Assembly: GCA_910592205.1 (NCBI GenBank)
Contig: CAJVPJ010000245.1
Span: 1 to 32,317, forward strand
Source of the DNA: Paraglomus occultum
Lineage: Eukaryota; Glomeromycota; Glomeromycetes; Paraglomerales; Paraglomeraceae
DNA length: 32,317 nucleotides
Reading direction: 5' to 3'
The notes beneath the pieces were generated by a model, which searched no databases, had not been told where the DNA came from, and saw nothing but the letters and a program-made list of their open reading frames with translations. This document shows positions 1 to 10,505 of the stretch, piece by piece (positions within the stretch are counted from its first letter, which is position 1; every line of letters begins with the position of its first letter). Both the position numbers and the translations under genes were made by a program.

Positions 1-1010
1 TTTTTTGAATAAAGATTTTAGATGTTATTTAGTTTCTGTTTTACTTGAAATTTTGCCTCGATTTACTTATAGTAATAGAGAGAAATTTAATCGTCAAGAT
101 CAATAAATCTCACGTCTTACAGGTTACACAAATCACTAATTGGAAATGATCGCTTCCACTAGATGTTTCAATTTTTCGGCGAAGCCTATATATTATTATA
201 AAACGTACTCCAACTTTAAAACCTTTCAACCCAACGTAGAGGCGTTTTTACGACAAACCAGCCAGTAACTTTGTAAAGCATGTCACGATAAACATAATTA
301 CTGGCGGATTTTCCAAAAAAACATCTCTACGTTGAGCTGAAAGATTTTAAAGACAGGTGGTTTTATTGTCGAGTATAGAGTTGGTGCACCATAGAAATAT
401 GTTCGGTTTAGGAATCAATGGAAAAGTATGTGCTTTCATTGTTTATTCTGGCATAATGTAGCGCTTTGGTAAGTTTTTCCGTTTTCGGTATAGTATTGTA
501 TTACCTAATTTATAATTAAAACCTTATTCTTATCATGCGAGAAAATATACGTTCCCTTTACTAATAATACTTTCACCAAGTTAAAGTCCTGACTTTTACA
601 ATTCTTGTACGTGTACAAAATTTATGAGAGCTTCCTTTATGCGTTATCTTTGCAAAAAGATTTTGCTCCCATTTGAGTGGGAAATAGTATGTAGATATCA
701 GTATATATAGATCTGAGGGTTATACAGTCTTTTCCATTCCAAGAACTGAGTTTTGTTATTGGGCCCAGGGCAGGGCGTTTATCAGTTATTATTATTATGA
801 CATTTCCACGCTTACCGTAATTGTTAAGATAATCCGTTATACTTCGTGTGACAAACTTACTAACTCGATGTGCATGAGCAAACAACATTCAACGCGCTTG
901 TATCAATTCATGCTCGCGTCGACTCAAAAAGTCTCTCACAATATTTACAATACCAATTTGTTCACTTATTACCGTCCTTTGACATAACACCCTGTCTGAC
1001 GCTGACTGTA
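1..1010. other. Intergenic / 5' flank of DNA2, no gene seen
   Basis: I see no convincing coding sequence here. Short open frames (for example on the minus strand around 637-888) have no recognisable motif and biased composition. The only clear structure is the imperfect inverted repeat at 187-377, listed separately. The final part should hold the DNA2 promoter, but I could not point to a defined box. Confidence 0.6.
187..377. repeat. Long imperfect inverted repeat (MITE-like hairpin)
   Basis: The left arm (about 187-267) and right arm (about 294-377) are reverse complements along most of their length. The best core pairs CTTTAAAACCTTTCAACCC and CAACGTAGAG (about 214-240) with CTCTACGTTG and a CTTTCA/TTTTAAAG mirror (about 325-355). 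The pairing continues inward through CAGCCAGTAAC against ATTACTGGCGG, leaving a loop of roughly 25 nt. A short AT-rich element with arms this long fits a miniature inverted-repeat transposable element. I see no coding sequence inside and cannot define a sure target-site duplication. A large transcribed hairpin is the alternative. Confidence 0.6.
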
Positions 1011-4000
1011 ATGAAAAGAGTAACAAGATCTCCGCAAAAGAACGAGAATGAATCCCCAGTTAAGCGTGTCAAACCAAATTCTCCTTGTAAGCAGGAGAAA
1101 TGTTTAACAATCCAAAGCCCGCGAAAGAGATATGAACGATTTATAGTCAAAGAAGTAAACTATGACTATTATCTGGGTGCGGGCGAGGATAATTGGCTAA
1201 TGGCTAAGGTAGATACTCGTATTTATATATATACACTTGGTCGTGATGCATTTGTCTAAAAGATTATTTTTCTGTTTTTGATCAAGATCCTTCATTTACT
1301 GAACGAGCAAGATAAATCAGAACGCCATGTTCATTTGCGCGATGACTGGGTGGACAGCACAGTAAACGTTGGTATGGTAATTTACCTTTATCTCGATTGT
1401 CAAACTCTTACTGTGTATGCATGTACGTGCTCACTTATATCACCCCGCGATCATGACAGGCGACTATGTTCACGTAATTGGCAGCTTTGATGAGCAATCC
1501 AAGAGCTGCATTATAGACAAGGACCATAATTTGATTATAGTGAATCCAGATTATTTATGTTCGGCGACGCAAGTCTCCGATAGTACATCGTGTATGAGAA
1601 AGGCTGTCCTGGAGGAACGAGCAAAAATGGGCAGTCCTTGGAGTCCATCCGCTGTATTTGGAAACATGCTCCATGAACTGCTGCAGACATGTCTGGAGAA
1701 TGATAATTTTACATACGAGTTTTTGCAAGTGTCAATGCTGAACCAGATTGCCAAGTCTACTGAACAGCTGTTTTGTGCCGGCGTAGATGAAGAGACAGCG
1801 AAAGCGGAATTGGAAGCTATTATTCCAAGGTATATTTCCTGGAGCGAGAAATTTGTTGCCGCAACTCCGCAGGTATGTTTGGTGGATACTTATGGCATAT
1901 TAATGGATTTGGCCTGCTTTTTGCTATTATCATAATATGTATCGTTTTTACACTAGTCAGGTGCGACTATAAATCCGCATCGTGCATCATCGGCTGACAA
2001 TACAATTCTCTGCATAAACAAAATCCTCGATATTGAAGAACACGTTTGGTCGCCAATGTATGGACTAAAGGGGATGATCGATGCGTCTATCCAAGCTGAG
2101 ATTATCCAAAATAACAAATCAACAAGATTAGTACTGCCGTTTGAATTGAAGACGACACGTACTTCCACCGTTGCGTATCATCATGCTCAGACAATATACT
2201 ACACGCTGTTGATGAATGACCGTTATGGTTAGTGAGAATGCAATGGGGAGGCCTTGACCGAGTGAGATCAAATTTCGTCTCTAACATATTGGAATTCCAG
2301 ATGTCAATGTGAAGTTGGGTTTGCTATACTACGTTCGAGAAGCCGAAGATGGAGAAATGCGCGTTGTTCCTGTTCGGCGCCACGAATTAGTTCATTTGAT
2401 TATCCAACGAAACGAGATGGCGGCATACGTTTCGAATAGAAATAGACTTCCACCGATGATTCAGAATTCATATAAATGTGGCAAATGTTTTGCCAAAGAC
2501 TTGTGTTTTGTTTATCACAAGGCACGTATTAATTTGAAGCGCGTCATACATGTTAGCACGAAAATTATTTTGATTATTATATTAACTTACCCGTAGGCAT
2601 TTGAAAATGGGAATGGAGAGACAAGTGGATTAGGACAACTTTTTGACAACGCGACTGCCCACATGACAGAGAACCGGTCGGATTTCTTTGTCAAATGGGA
2701 AAAGTTGATATCGGCGGAAGAAACTGACATGATTAGATTTCGAAAAGAAATATGGTCTATGCTGGCGAATGAACGCGAGTTTTATGGAAGGTCGGTAATA
2801 TTTTTTCTGCCTAGCGTAATTGGGTTCTGGTATCTATGAACTTGTTTTATTAACTGCAGAAAAACCCTTTCAATTCAGATGCCTGAGCAATATGAAATTA
2901 GACCCCGATAGCGTCGAAGACAATGGCAGAGGTGCAGGATCGCGTCGATACAAGTGTCGCTTCTGGCGTCACAATTCAGATGATAGGCCTATCGGATTAG
3001 GACATTTTGCTGTCGGTGATCCAATAGTCGTCTCATCTCAAGATGGTCATTATGCACTAGCAATTGGATTTGTGTATGAGACGCATTCCGATAGCATATT
3101 GGTCGATATAGACCGTAAACTTCGCGGTATTCCAAAGCGTTGTCCTGATTTCGACGAAGACACTCACCAAAATTTTGAGGGTGTCCGAGTAATTAAGAGA
3201 AAAAGTCAACCGTTTTCACGTCTTGGGCAGCAAAATGGTGTCATGACGTTAAGGATATCTGGTAGAGATGACCAGAAGATAAGAGATAACCAACACGAGA
3301 CATTGTACAGGATCGACAAAGACGAGATGTCGTCGGGCATGAGCTTGGTGAGAGAGAATCTCGTAAAGCTCATGATGACTGAGACTGAAGAAAGGCATCG
3401 ACAGCTTATTGTGGATATGCTTGCGCCAGAGTTTCACGCCAAGAGCTGTTATAATGAGTCGGATATCAGCGATGATTGTTTAAACGTTGATCAAAAGCAA
3501 GCAGTTGATAAAGTTCTAAGAGGTTTTATTTTTCAAAGTGGACTTGCACTCACATTTATATTTACAGCATATTGATATAGTGCATTTTAACTAATTTCAG
3601 CTAAAGATTATCTGCTCATTCTCGGAATGCCTGGATCTGGAAAGACTACGACTGTTGCGCATATCGTAAAGACACTAGTAGCACTGGGGAAGACTGTGCT
3701 TTTGACATCTTATACCCATACGGCTGTTGACAACATACTATTGAAACTGCATGACAGTAACAGCAATATCGACATTCTGAGACTCGGATCTCGCGACAAG
3801 GTACAAATAATAAACGCGCAATCAAGGATTTGTTTTTTGATCCGCCTGACGACTCTTTATTTAGGTTCATCCCGGCGTACGCAAATACACGCTAAATCAA
3901 GATGGCAGCATCGAGCACGTTGACGAACTTGCTGAATTCGTGATGTCCAAACCTGTAGTTGCAACGACATGCTTGGGAATAAATCAGTATGTTTTCGCTT

Positions 4001-5500
4001 GCCCAAAAAGATATGCAGTTTGAGACGGTTTTACATCCGTATTTCTAATAACATTTATTATTTAGTTGGCTGTTTCATAAGCGTAGATTTGATTATTGTA
4101 TAGTCGATGAGGCGTCACAAATCACCTTACCTGCCTGTCTGGGACCATTGAGGCACGCAGATATGTTTGTTCTTGTGGGTGATCATTATCAACTACCTCC
4201 ACTGGTATAATTATATTTGTTATTCTTGTTCACTGTTTGATATCCGTCGCATAGTATTAATTTTTTATTTATTAGGTGCGCAATTCTGATGCGCGGAAGA
4301 AGGGTATGAGCGTCAGTTTGTTCAAAACGCTCTCCGAGGCGCATCCCGAAGCAGTGGTGAATCTACAACATCAGTATCGAATGAACAAAGACATTATGTT
4401 GTTGTCTAACCAACTAATATATGATAACAAGTTACGATGCGGATCTCCTGAAGTTGCTGACAGATGTTTAAATGTACCCCACATTAAAAAGGTTGACGAC
4501 TTTCACGCGGCTGACAATGAACAATTGTTATGCGATGGACAAAAGTGCTGGCTAAGGCAATTGGTTTCACCAGAGTATGTTTATGTGAATTTTTCCACAA
4601 TGTTAGAAAACATTCAGCAACTAACTATCTCCTGCCATTATGCAGACGCAGAGCTGTCTTTGTCGATACCGATAGCGTTCCCGCTTTCGATTCGCGTGCG
4701 GGTGATGTAGTGCAGAATGAAATTGAAGCACAACTTGTCTATCAGGTACAGTGTATTGCCTGATAACCGGATACGTCATCACAACAATGCAATAAGCTCA
4801 CTCCTCCAATTATAGGTTACAACAGCGTTACTCGCGTGTGGTGTTGAGGAATCTTCTATTGGTATTATATCTGTCTATCGATCGCAACTCAGATTGTTGT
4901 CTCAACTTCTCAGAGGTTATTCGCAGCTCGAAATATCAACAGTTGATAAATATCAAGGACGGGATAAAGAGTGCATCTTGGTGTCTCTTGTGCGATCTAA
5001 TGAGAAACAGGCTGTACGTTAAATGTGTTGACCAGATTGGATTATAAATTATTAACCCAGTGAAGTTAATGCATCAATGTTTTTTAGGTGGGAGAATTAC
5101 TTCGAGATTGGCGTCGTATAAATGTTGCATTTACAAGGGCTCAGAGTAAACTCGTTATTTTTGGTTCGAGATCAACTTTAGCAATCACGCCTATCTTTAG
5201 TCAATTCTTGACATTAATGGATAAAAATAATTGGGTAATTACAATTGCCGATTTTTTAAGCGGTGTAAAAAAATCAAAATTGGTCTGATGTTAATTAATT
5301 CGTTGTCATATTAGATTTACGTTCTACCTAAAGACGCCCACAAGATGCACGTGATGGCTAGGACGACACATTCCAAAGGAAAACAGCTCGAAAATCAGGG
5401 TGGCGAGGGAAAGTCGCCTCGGAAAATAGTCAAGGGTGCTGGTAGGGCTATCCTCAAAGATCGGAAGATACTAAGAGATGTGTCTAATGGCCTTCTGTAA
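1011..5500 (+). CDS. DNA2: DNA replication ATP-dependent helicase/nuclease Dna2
   Basis: Bifunctional nuclease and 5'-3' helicase that trims long Okazaki flaps and resects DNA ends in the nucleus. Exons: 1011-1208, 1287-1371, 1460-1872, 1957-2227, 2301-2521, 2597-2790, 2879-3522, 3601-3800, 3865-3986, 4066-4204, 4276-4574, 4646-4745, 4816-5013, 5088-5234, 5315-5500; 3417 nt, 1138 aa (human about 1060). A basic NLS-like N-terminus precedes the RecB-type nuclease: H166, D274 (GMIDAS), E295-x-K297 (FELKT). Fe-S cysteines are C139, C382, C385 and C391. The SF1 helicase has Walker [11 protein letters not shown] (684-693), VDEASQ (796-801), [26 protein letters not shown] and the NVAFTRA motif VI. 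All nuclease and helicase residues are intact, so the gene looks functional. The start at 1011 is chosen for its basic context; an in-frame upstream ATG at 870 would add 47 unconvincing residues. The last exon is supported by frame and by a PKDAH-like tail known in fungal Dna2. Confidence 0.95.
2522..2596 (+). other. DNA2: Non-canonical GC-AG intron of DNA2 (intron 5)
   Basis: The exon ends CAC AAG and the next begins GCA TTT GAA at 2597, giving the conserved Dna2 join YHK-AFENG right after the Fe-S cysteine cluster. Keeping the frame requires a phase-0 donor, and the bases at that point are GCACGT, not GT. The nearby GT at 2526 would put an immediate stop in frame. The intron ends CCGTAG. 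Confidence 0.75.
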
Positions 5501-5552
5501 TTAGAAAATAATTGACTATAATATACTTTAATCAATTCAAAGTTATTAAATT

Positions 5553-5558
5553 AATAAA
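5553..5558 (+). terminator. AATAAA poly(A) signal candidate for DNA2
   Basis: AATAAA lies about 50 bases after the DNA2 stop in an A/T-rich tail. It sits in the 296-bp gap between the convergent ends of DNA2 and the exchanger gene. Confidence 0.5.
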
Positions 5559-5716
5559 AAAAATAATTGCTAATGTGGTATACTTGGGGCACCCCAATTA
5601 GTTACGTTCTATAAAATGCACTGAAGCATAGAACACATGGGCTTTAGGAAATGATCGCGTTTTTTTTTGCAACTTGTAATAATGAGATCAAAGGTATTCG
5701 CGGAATGAATGTTTTG

Positions 5717-5722
5717 TTTATT
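5717..5722 (-). terminator. AATAAA poly(A) signal candidate for the cation exchanger
   Basis: The plus strand reads TTTATT here, so AATAAA on the minus strand, about 75 bases beyond the exchanger stop. The two convergent transcripts (DNA2 and this one) probably end very close together. Confidence 0.45.
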
Positions 5723-5796
5723 TGAGTCCATTCGATTTAGAGTTAAACCGATTGCGGTTGTGGAGGTCCGTCTACTTTGAGCGATTGGCTTTATCA

Positions 5797-8700
5797 TCAA
5801 GCAAAATAAAAGCCAGCCAATAATACTAAATACGATAAGATTAATATCGATCCTTTAAAATAATTAGACTTCCCTTCAATGTAAGTATACGTCAAAAGGA
5901 ACACTGAAAACACTACTGCGAATACATCCCAACGCGGAAATACGAGACTGGATTAAAAAAGAGAGTGTCAATATCAGTTTGACACTAGGCAAAAGTAAAA
6001 GTATTAAAGCCAATCTGCGTTACTTACGTGAACGAATTCATCATTGATTCTTTTGACCCATGAGTATACCATGCAGAAAATGCTACCATTGCTGGTATCT
6101 GCAACATGCACACTTGTAAAGCATACGCTGATCCAATTTCCATACTACATACAGAACGGCATGGGATTCGCGAACGTTAGTAAAATAGCCAATAAACTAT
6201 ATTGATAAACATTGATATTTGTAATATTTCATACCTGAGTGCAATGTTTCCGTAAATCGCAAACGACATTGCATTCATAAATTCAGTGATATTGGGAACC
6301 AATGCAAATAGTGTTAATCCCAAAAACTTGATGTCAGCATCTTCTTCGAATACGTCACCGAGATTGGCCACAAGAATTTCTGGATGGAGGGAAAAGAATA
6401 AGAACGACTATTCATACTAGCCTCAATGGCATGGGTGGGTAAATTTCAAAATACCTGCTATAAATGAATACGCGACTGTACATAATACTAATACTACTCC
6501 ACTCTTAAACTTGCTCCAATTAGGAGAATCATGACCACCGGGTTCTTCCTCTTCTTCCGGCTCGTGCGCGTGTCTAACCGTAGGTGTTGCATGAGCGGTA
6601 AGGTTTGCTGATCCAGATCCTGATGTTGCTGCAACAGCGGCTGCTGCGGCTGCTGCTGCCACCTGAGCCATATTGTAAGTATCGTAATTTACAGCGCTTG
6701 TTGGAGCTGACTGTGGACGAGGATTTGGGGGTGGTATGTCTTGATGAAGTCCTGAACCGTGTGTGTAGTGGGTTGAACCAGGCAATATCTGCTGAAGCAT
6801 GTGAAGCGGGATTAAACGTTTATAGAGTGATCCACGCGCTGAGCTTGGTTCGGATTCATGGGCGTGATATGAATGCCATACTAACGAAGCATGCGTTCCG
6901 AGCGAGAAGCAAAGACCAATCGAATAAGACTTGAAATAAAATATGCCAAATTCTCCATTAAGACTGTATTAAAAGTTATATAAATATTTCACAACAGCCA
7001 CTTACCAACACTAATATAAAAGCGCAGAAATACATCAGTGGTTTGACCCTTTCATCGTAAAATGGGTCATCCCATGGATCAATTGGTAGCTGGTAACACC
7101 TTTCGCACGTTCCTATTAGGCCTTCCGTTGTGGGACACTTCTCACATCTCATCTCAAACTGGACATGAATTCGGGAAATATTATGAATACCAATACGAAA
7201 ATTATATTGTTAACTGTCATAATATCTACCTGGCCATATGTTTGATAAAACAGGGTCGGTGTAAGTGCTCCTATGATTGCCATGATGAGCATTGTCGATG
7301 TCACCTCTAAGAGTCGAATTATTTTTAGACAATAGTTCAATGGGGAATATAAAAGCCAGTACAAGATGAATAAAAGCAAAAATACCGACCTGCACTTTTA
7401 GCGTTAAATCTTTGCTCTTTCCTCTTTAATCCACCACTCACCATACTAATACCAGGCATAAACAAGACTCCGGCCATTAAGCTTCCTATGAGACTCCCTT
7501 CTACTAACAAACCTTTTCCGTTTACTAACGCGATAGCGTATAAAATAATCTCTATAATACTACCGAACGTTGCGTTGATCACTGCACCCAATCCAATTGA
7601 CGATTGAGCGGATATCGAAGCCACTGCCATACCAATAAAGTACGATAGTGGGATGACGGAAGCAAGACACAATGAAAATCGGAATGTTGCACTGAACAGA
7701 AATCCCTCTTTTCCTAACCACTCAACGAATACATAATGATCAATAAACGTAAATAGAACAATTGGCATAAGATTAATAAATATGATGTTAATGCCATCGT
7801 AAGTGTATTTGTAATATTGGAGGCCAATAGCCTTGTAGGTGCATAATAAGATCACTGAGTGTTGCGATAAAGTAAGTGTGAGTGAAGATCCCGACTTAAA
7901 ATGTAAAGAAAGTGGATGTTTCCGAAGGTGACGTGTGAGCACAAATGTGAGCTTGGCCATTGGGATAGAAATAACCATGAACCAACAAAGACATGAGACA
8001 AGCATGTAGAGTGGTCCTTGGAAATTTGATTAAAGAGGATTTCATAAAATACGTTAATACTACACATATCATGGTTAAATTCACATTCCTGAGAGTAGAA
8101 ACCTACCGATTAGCAGGAAAAACCAAAAATAAAAGACCAAGCCAGCCAACCCGAGATCGCATAATTTCCCACAACAACCCGTTCGCTTTCTTCTGGATCT
8201 TCCAGCTTCTTCATATTCCAGATTATTACCCAACAATCTCTCTCTTTCACCATCCTCATAGCTCATTCTCGAATTATACTCGTGATCTTCACTTGCCCCA
8301 TCGTCGAACACATTATACCACTCATCTTCAACACGTTCCACATACTTTCCGAATGGCCAAAATATGTAATAGCTTAGTTCCCTCAAGACTCTTGCATATT
8401 GCTGGCCACCGAATGGTGTAAAATACAAGCAAATGGAAACAAAGTAGGATATCAAAGCAAGCCACCACCCGAATGCGATGGCCCAAAGGACATTCCCAGG
8501 GTATAAATAAATCTCAGCTGTTGGCATCAAGTGTAATGCGGAATTAGCATCACGGGTGACAGAACGTGTTTTTTTATAAAGTGCTGGTTTCCATATGGGA
8601 AGCCCAAATGGATGAGTTATATTCATAGCCTAATAAGCATCAGCCATCACGTTACTAGTATATTCCATGATCGCTATAATGGAGGTCGTATCAATGTAAA

Positions 8701-9028
8701 TTACACGAATCATGGAAACCAAACTTACGTCCTGTCGATCCTTGAGCGTAAACTCGCCACTCAATTGTGAATGAACATCCTCTTCGTCCTGGTCTGCGTC
8801 GATCTCCTCCTCGTCTTCGTCGTCGTCCTCGTCGGCATCCTTGAGTTTGTACGAACCCCTCCTCGGTACCGACACTCTCTTACCGGCTGATCTCTTGTGC
8901 CTATCGTGTTCGTCTCCGCTTAGGGATAGATCGGACGTGTCATAAGTCTTCCGACGCGAAAGTTTCGAAGGCGGTGACGTGCTTTGACCGGAAGAACTTG
9001 CAGCGTGTTCTGTGTTGTGATGTTCCAT
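5797..9028 (-). CDS. Vacuolar cation/H+ exchanger, CAX family (VNX1-like)
   Basis: Membrane antiporter of the Ca2+/cation antiporter family. The long hydrophilic N-terminus matches fungal VNX1-type low-affinity Na+(K+)/H+ vacuolar exchangers rather than short VCX1. Exons in gene order: 9028-8729, 8629-8107, 8016-7390, 7306-7230, 7158-7006, 6929-6455, 6379-6235, 6144-6028, 5947-5797; 2568 nt, 855 aa. Residues 1-100 are a charged cytosolic tail with an acidic run (about 66-86). The conserved LKDRQ..MNITHPFGLPIWKPALYKK block follows, with the first membrane helix at about 144-170. The two CAX alpha-repeat signatures are present: NATFGSIIEI (422-431) and ALVPNITEFMNA (744-755). The signature GGLKRKEQRFNAKSA closes exon 3. 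A loop has CX2CX9CX2C (C514, C517, C527, C530). Another loop has poly-Ala (651-661) and an acidic run. The protein ends with hydrophobic helices and GFYFA. Ion specificity cannot be read from sequence. Confidence 0.93.
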
Positions 9029-9960
9029 TCGCTGTATTGGACCGTAACATTACCGTAGGGGGGAGAGTTTGTTCAAGTATGTGCGTTTTGCTACTATTTA
9101 CTATTTACTATTTATGACATAATCTGTGTAAGGCAAGTAGGGTAATGTACAGGTTTATGGCCAAATCTGGCCAGATAACGTTCGCATATCGAATGGATGT
9201 TACGATCTGTTCTGTTCTGTTAGTACTGGGATCCTGAAATAGGGTTTCCGGGTTTTTGTAAAATGTGATAATCTATAACTTTTGATTATCATCCCCCAGC
9301 GTTTTGATCTTTGCTCTATCACATCAGTTATAGGTTGGTCGTTCCAAGCTACTGTCAAGCTTATCAGCCATGTGATGTTCTATCCATTCCTAATTCATTA
9401 ACGGCTTATCGATGAAATTAGTGTAAAGTGAAACGTATCAATTCGAACCCCCTTCAAAATGCAAGTTCGATTCGCCAATAAAATGATAGACGGAAATCGG
9501 GGCTAGCAGCAAACTTGGAAGTCAGTATTACCATATGTCACCAGCCTCATCGCATTGTCGGCGGACGTTATTTTACAATGATTTTGTATCTACTGTATTC
9601 GGCCACGCCATATTAGTTCAACTCTGTTATGGAGAGAATTAGCAACGTAGATAGAATATTATAATGCTTACCGCCAGGATTACTTATGCCATGTTTGATC
9701 CAATAATCCGAAATGCTCTATAACTATTAACAATACAGATGATGATACAAATTAACGTGACGTGTTATTTATAAATTCGTATTTACAGGACGTGACCAAT
9801 TCCTATGGTGACGAGATAACAAGCCAATTATCTATGAGGTGCTTTCCCTTTGATCACACACACATGTAACCAAGGGCATTTTGAAAAATAAAGTTTAAAG
9901 TGTTGTTTTCTAATTTAGTTTTTTATGCAATTTAAGCATACTTCTTCACATACACTTTAA
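9029..9960. other. Intergenic, 5' flank of the cation exchanger
   Basis: No gene is seen. It contains the exchanger's presumed promoter next to 9028 and a short tandem repeat of TACTATT (about 9090-9112). A GTTCGATTC string near 9468 resembles a tRNA B box, but no acceptor or T stem forms around it. Confidence 0.55.
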
Positions 9961-9967
9961 TGTTAAC

Positions 9968-10412
9968 AAATCGGGTCAAATTTCCAAATGAGGTCAGAAC
10001 ATTATTCCAAAAGAAGTAAAGATTCATAACAAATATTGCGTTTATGCAAGTAATGCGGCTGCAGGGTTTCTATGCATTCCAGAAATGCAGATTTCATTAC
10101 CCGGATTCGACAAGTCAAACGACAAGTCAAAACCTCTGCCATTTAAATTTTTCTTGACAAAATGTCCTAACCCAAATCGCAATCTGACCCAATTCGAAAT
10201 AGACGCCTTGTCTAAATAAAGCGACATCTAATCAAATTGTTTATCGAATGAAATGTGCTTATTTCGAATTGGGTCAGATTGCGATTTGGGTCAGAACAAA
10301 AATGATTACTAACACAATGTTATAATTACATACCGTGAATGAATTGTTTTCAGGTCGTGTTTTATTCTACAAAAATAATAAATCTGAAAATTAACAATTA
10401 GATGTCGCTGTT
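9968..10412. repeat. Cluster of interleaved inverted and direct repeats
   Basis: 10171-10200 and 10261-10290 are perfect 30-nt reverse complements of each other (right-hand copy starts ATTTCGAATTGGGTCAGATT). The pairing continues imperfectly outward into GGTCAGAAC. A related degenerate copy (GGGTCAAATT...GGTCAGAACA) lies at about 9968-10002. A second inverted pair sits across the first: CGACATCTAAT near 10222-10232 against ATTAGATGTCG near 10399-10409. The arrangement fits short non-autonomous DNA elements inserted into or beside each other. No coding sequence is seen. Confidence 0.65.
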
Positions 10413-10505
10413 TATATAGTCGCACCTGTCTATTTGCATACTGTTGGGTCCGATAGATTTTTATGCAAATAAACAAAATATGCAAATATACTCAAAATTT
10501 TATTA

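Noticed and set aside
870-1010. In-frame upstream ATG at 870 as DNA2 start
   Set aside because: It would add 47 residues of no similarity or motif. The ATG at 1011 begins a basic, NLS-like N-terminus as expected for Dna2.
9455-9490. Possible tRNA (B-box-like GTTCGATTC)
   Set aside because: No T stem, acceptor stem or anticodon arm forms around it on either strand.
10171-10290. CRISPR-like or rho-independent-terminator-like hairpin
   Set aside because: The genome is eukaryotic, the repeat is a single inverted pair without spacers, and a transposon-type origin fits better.
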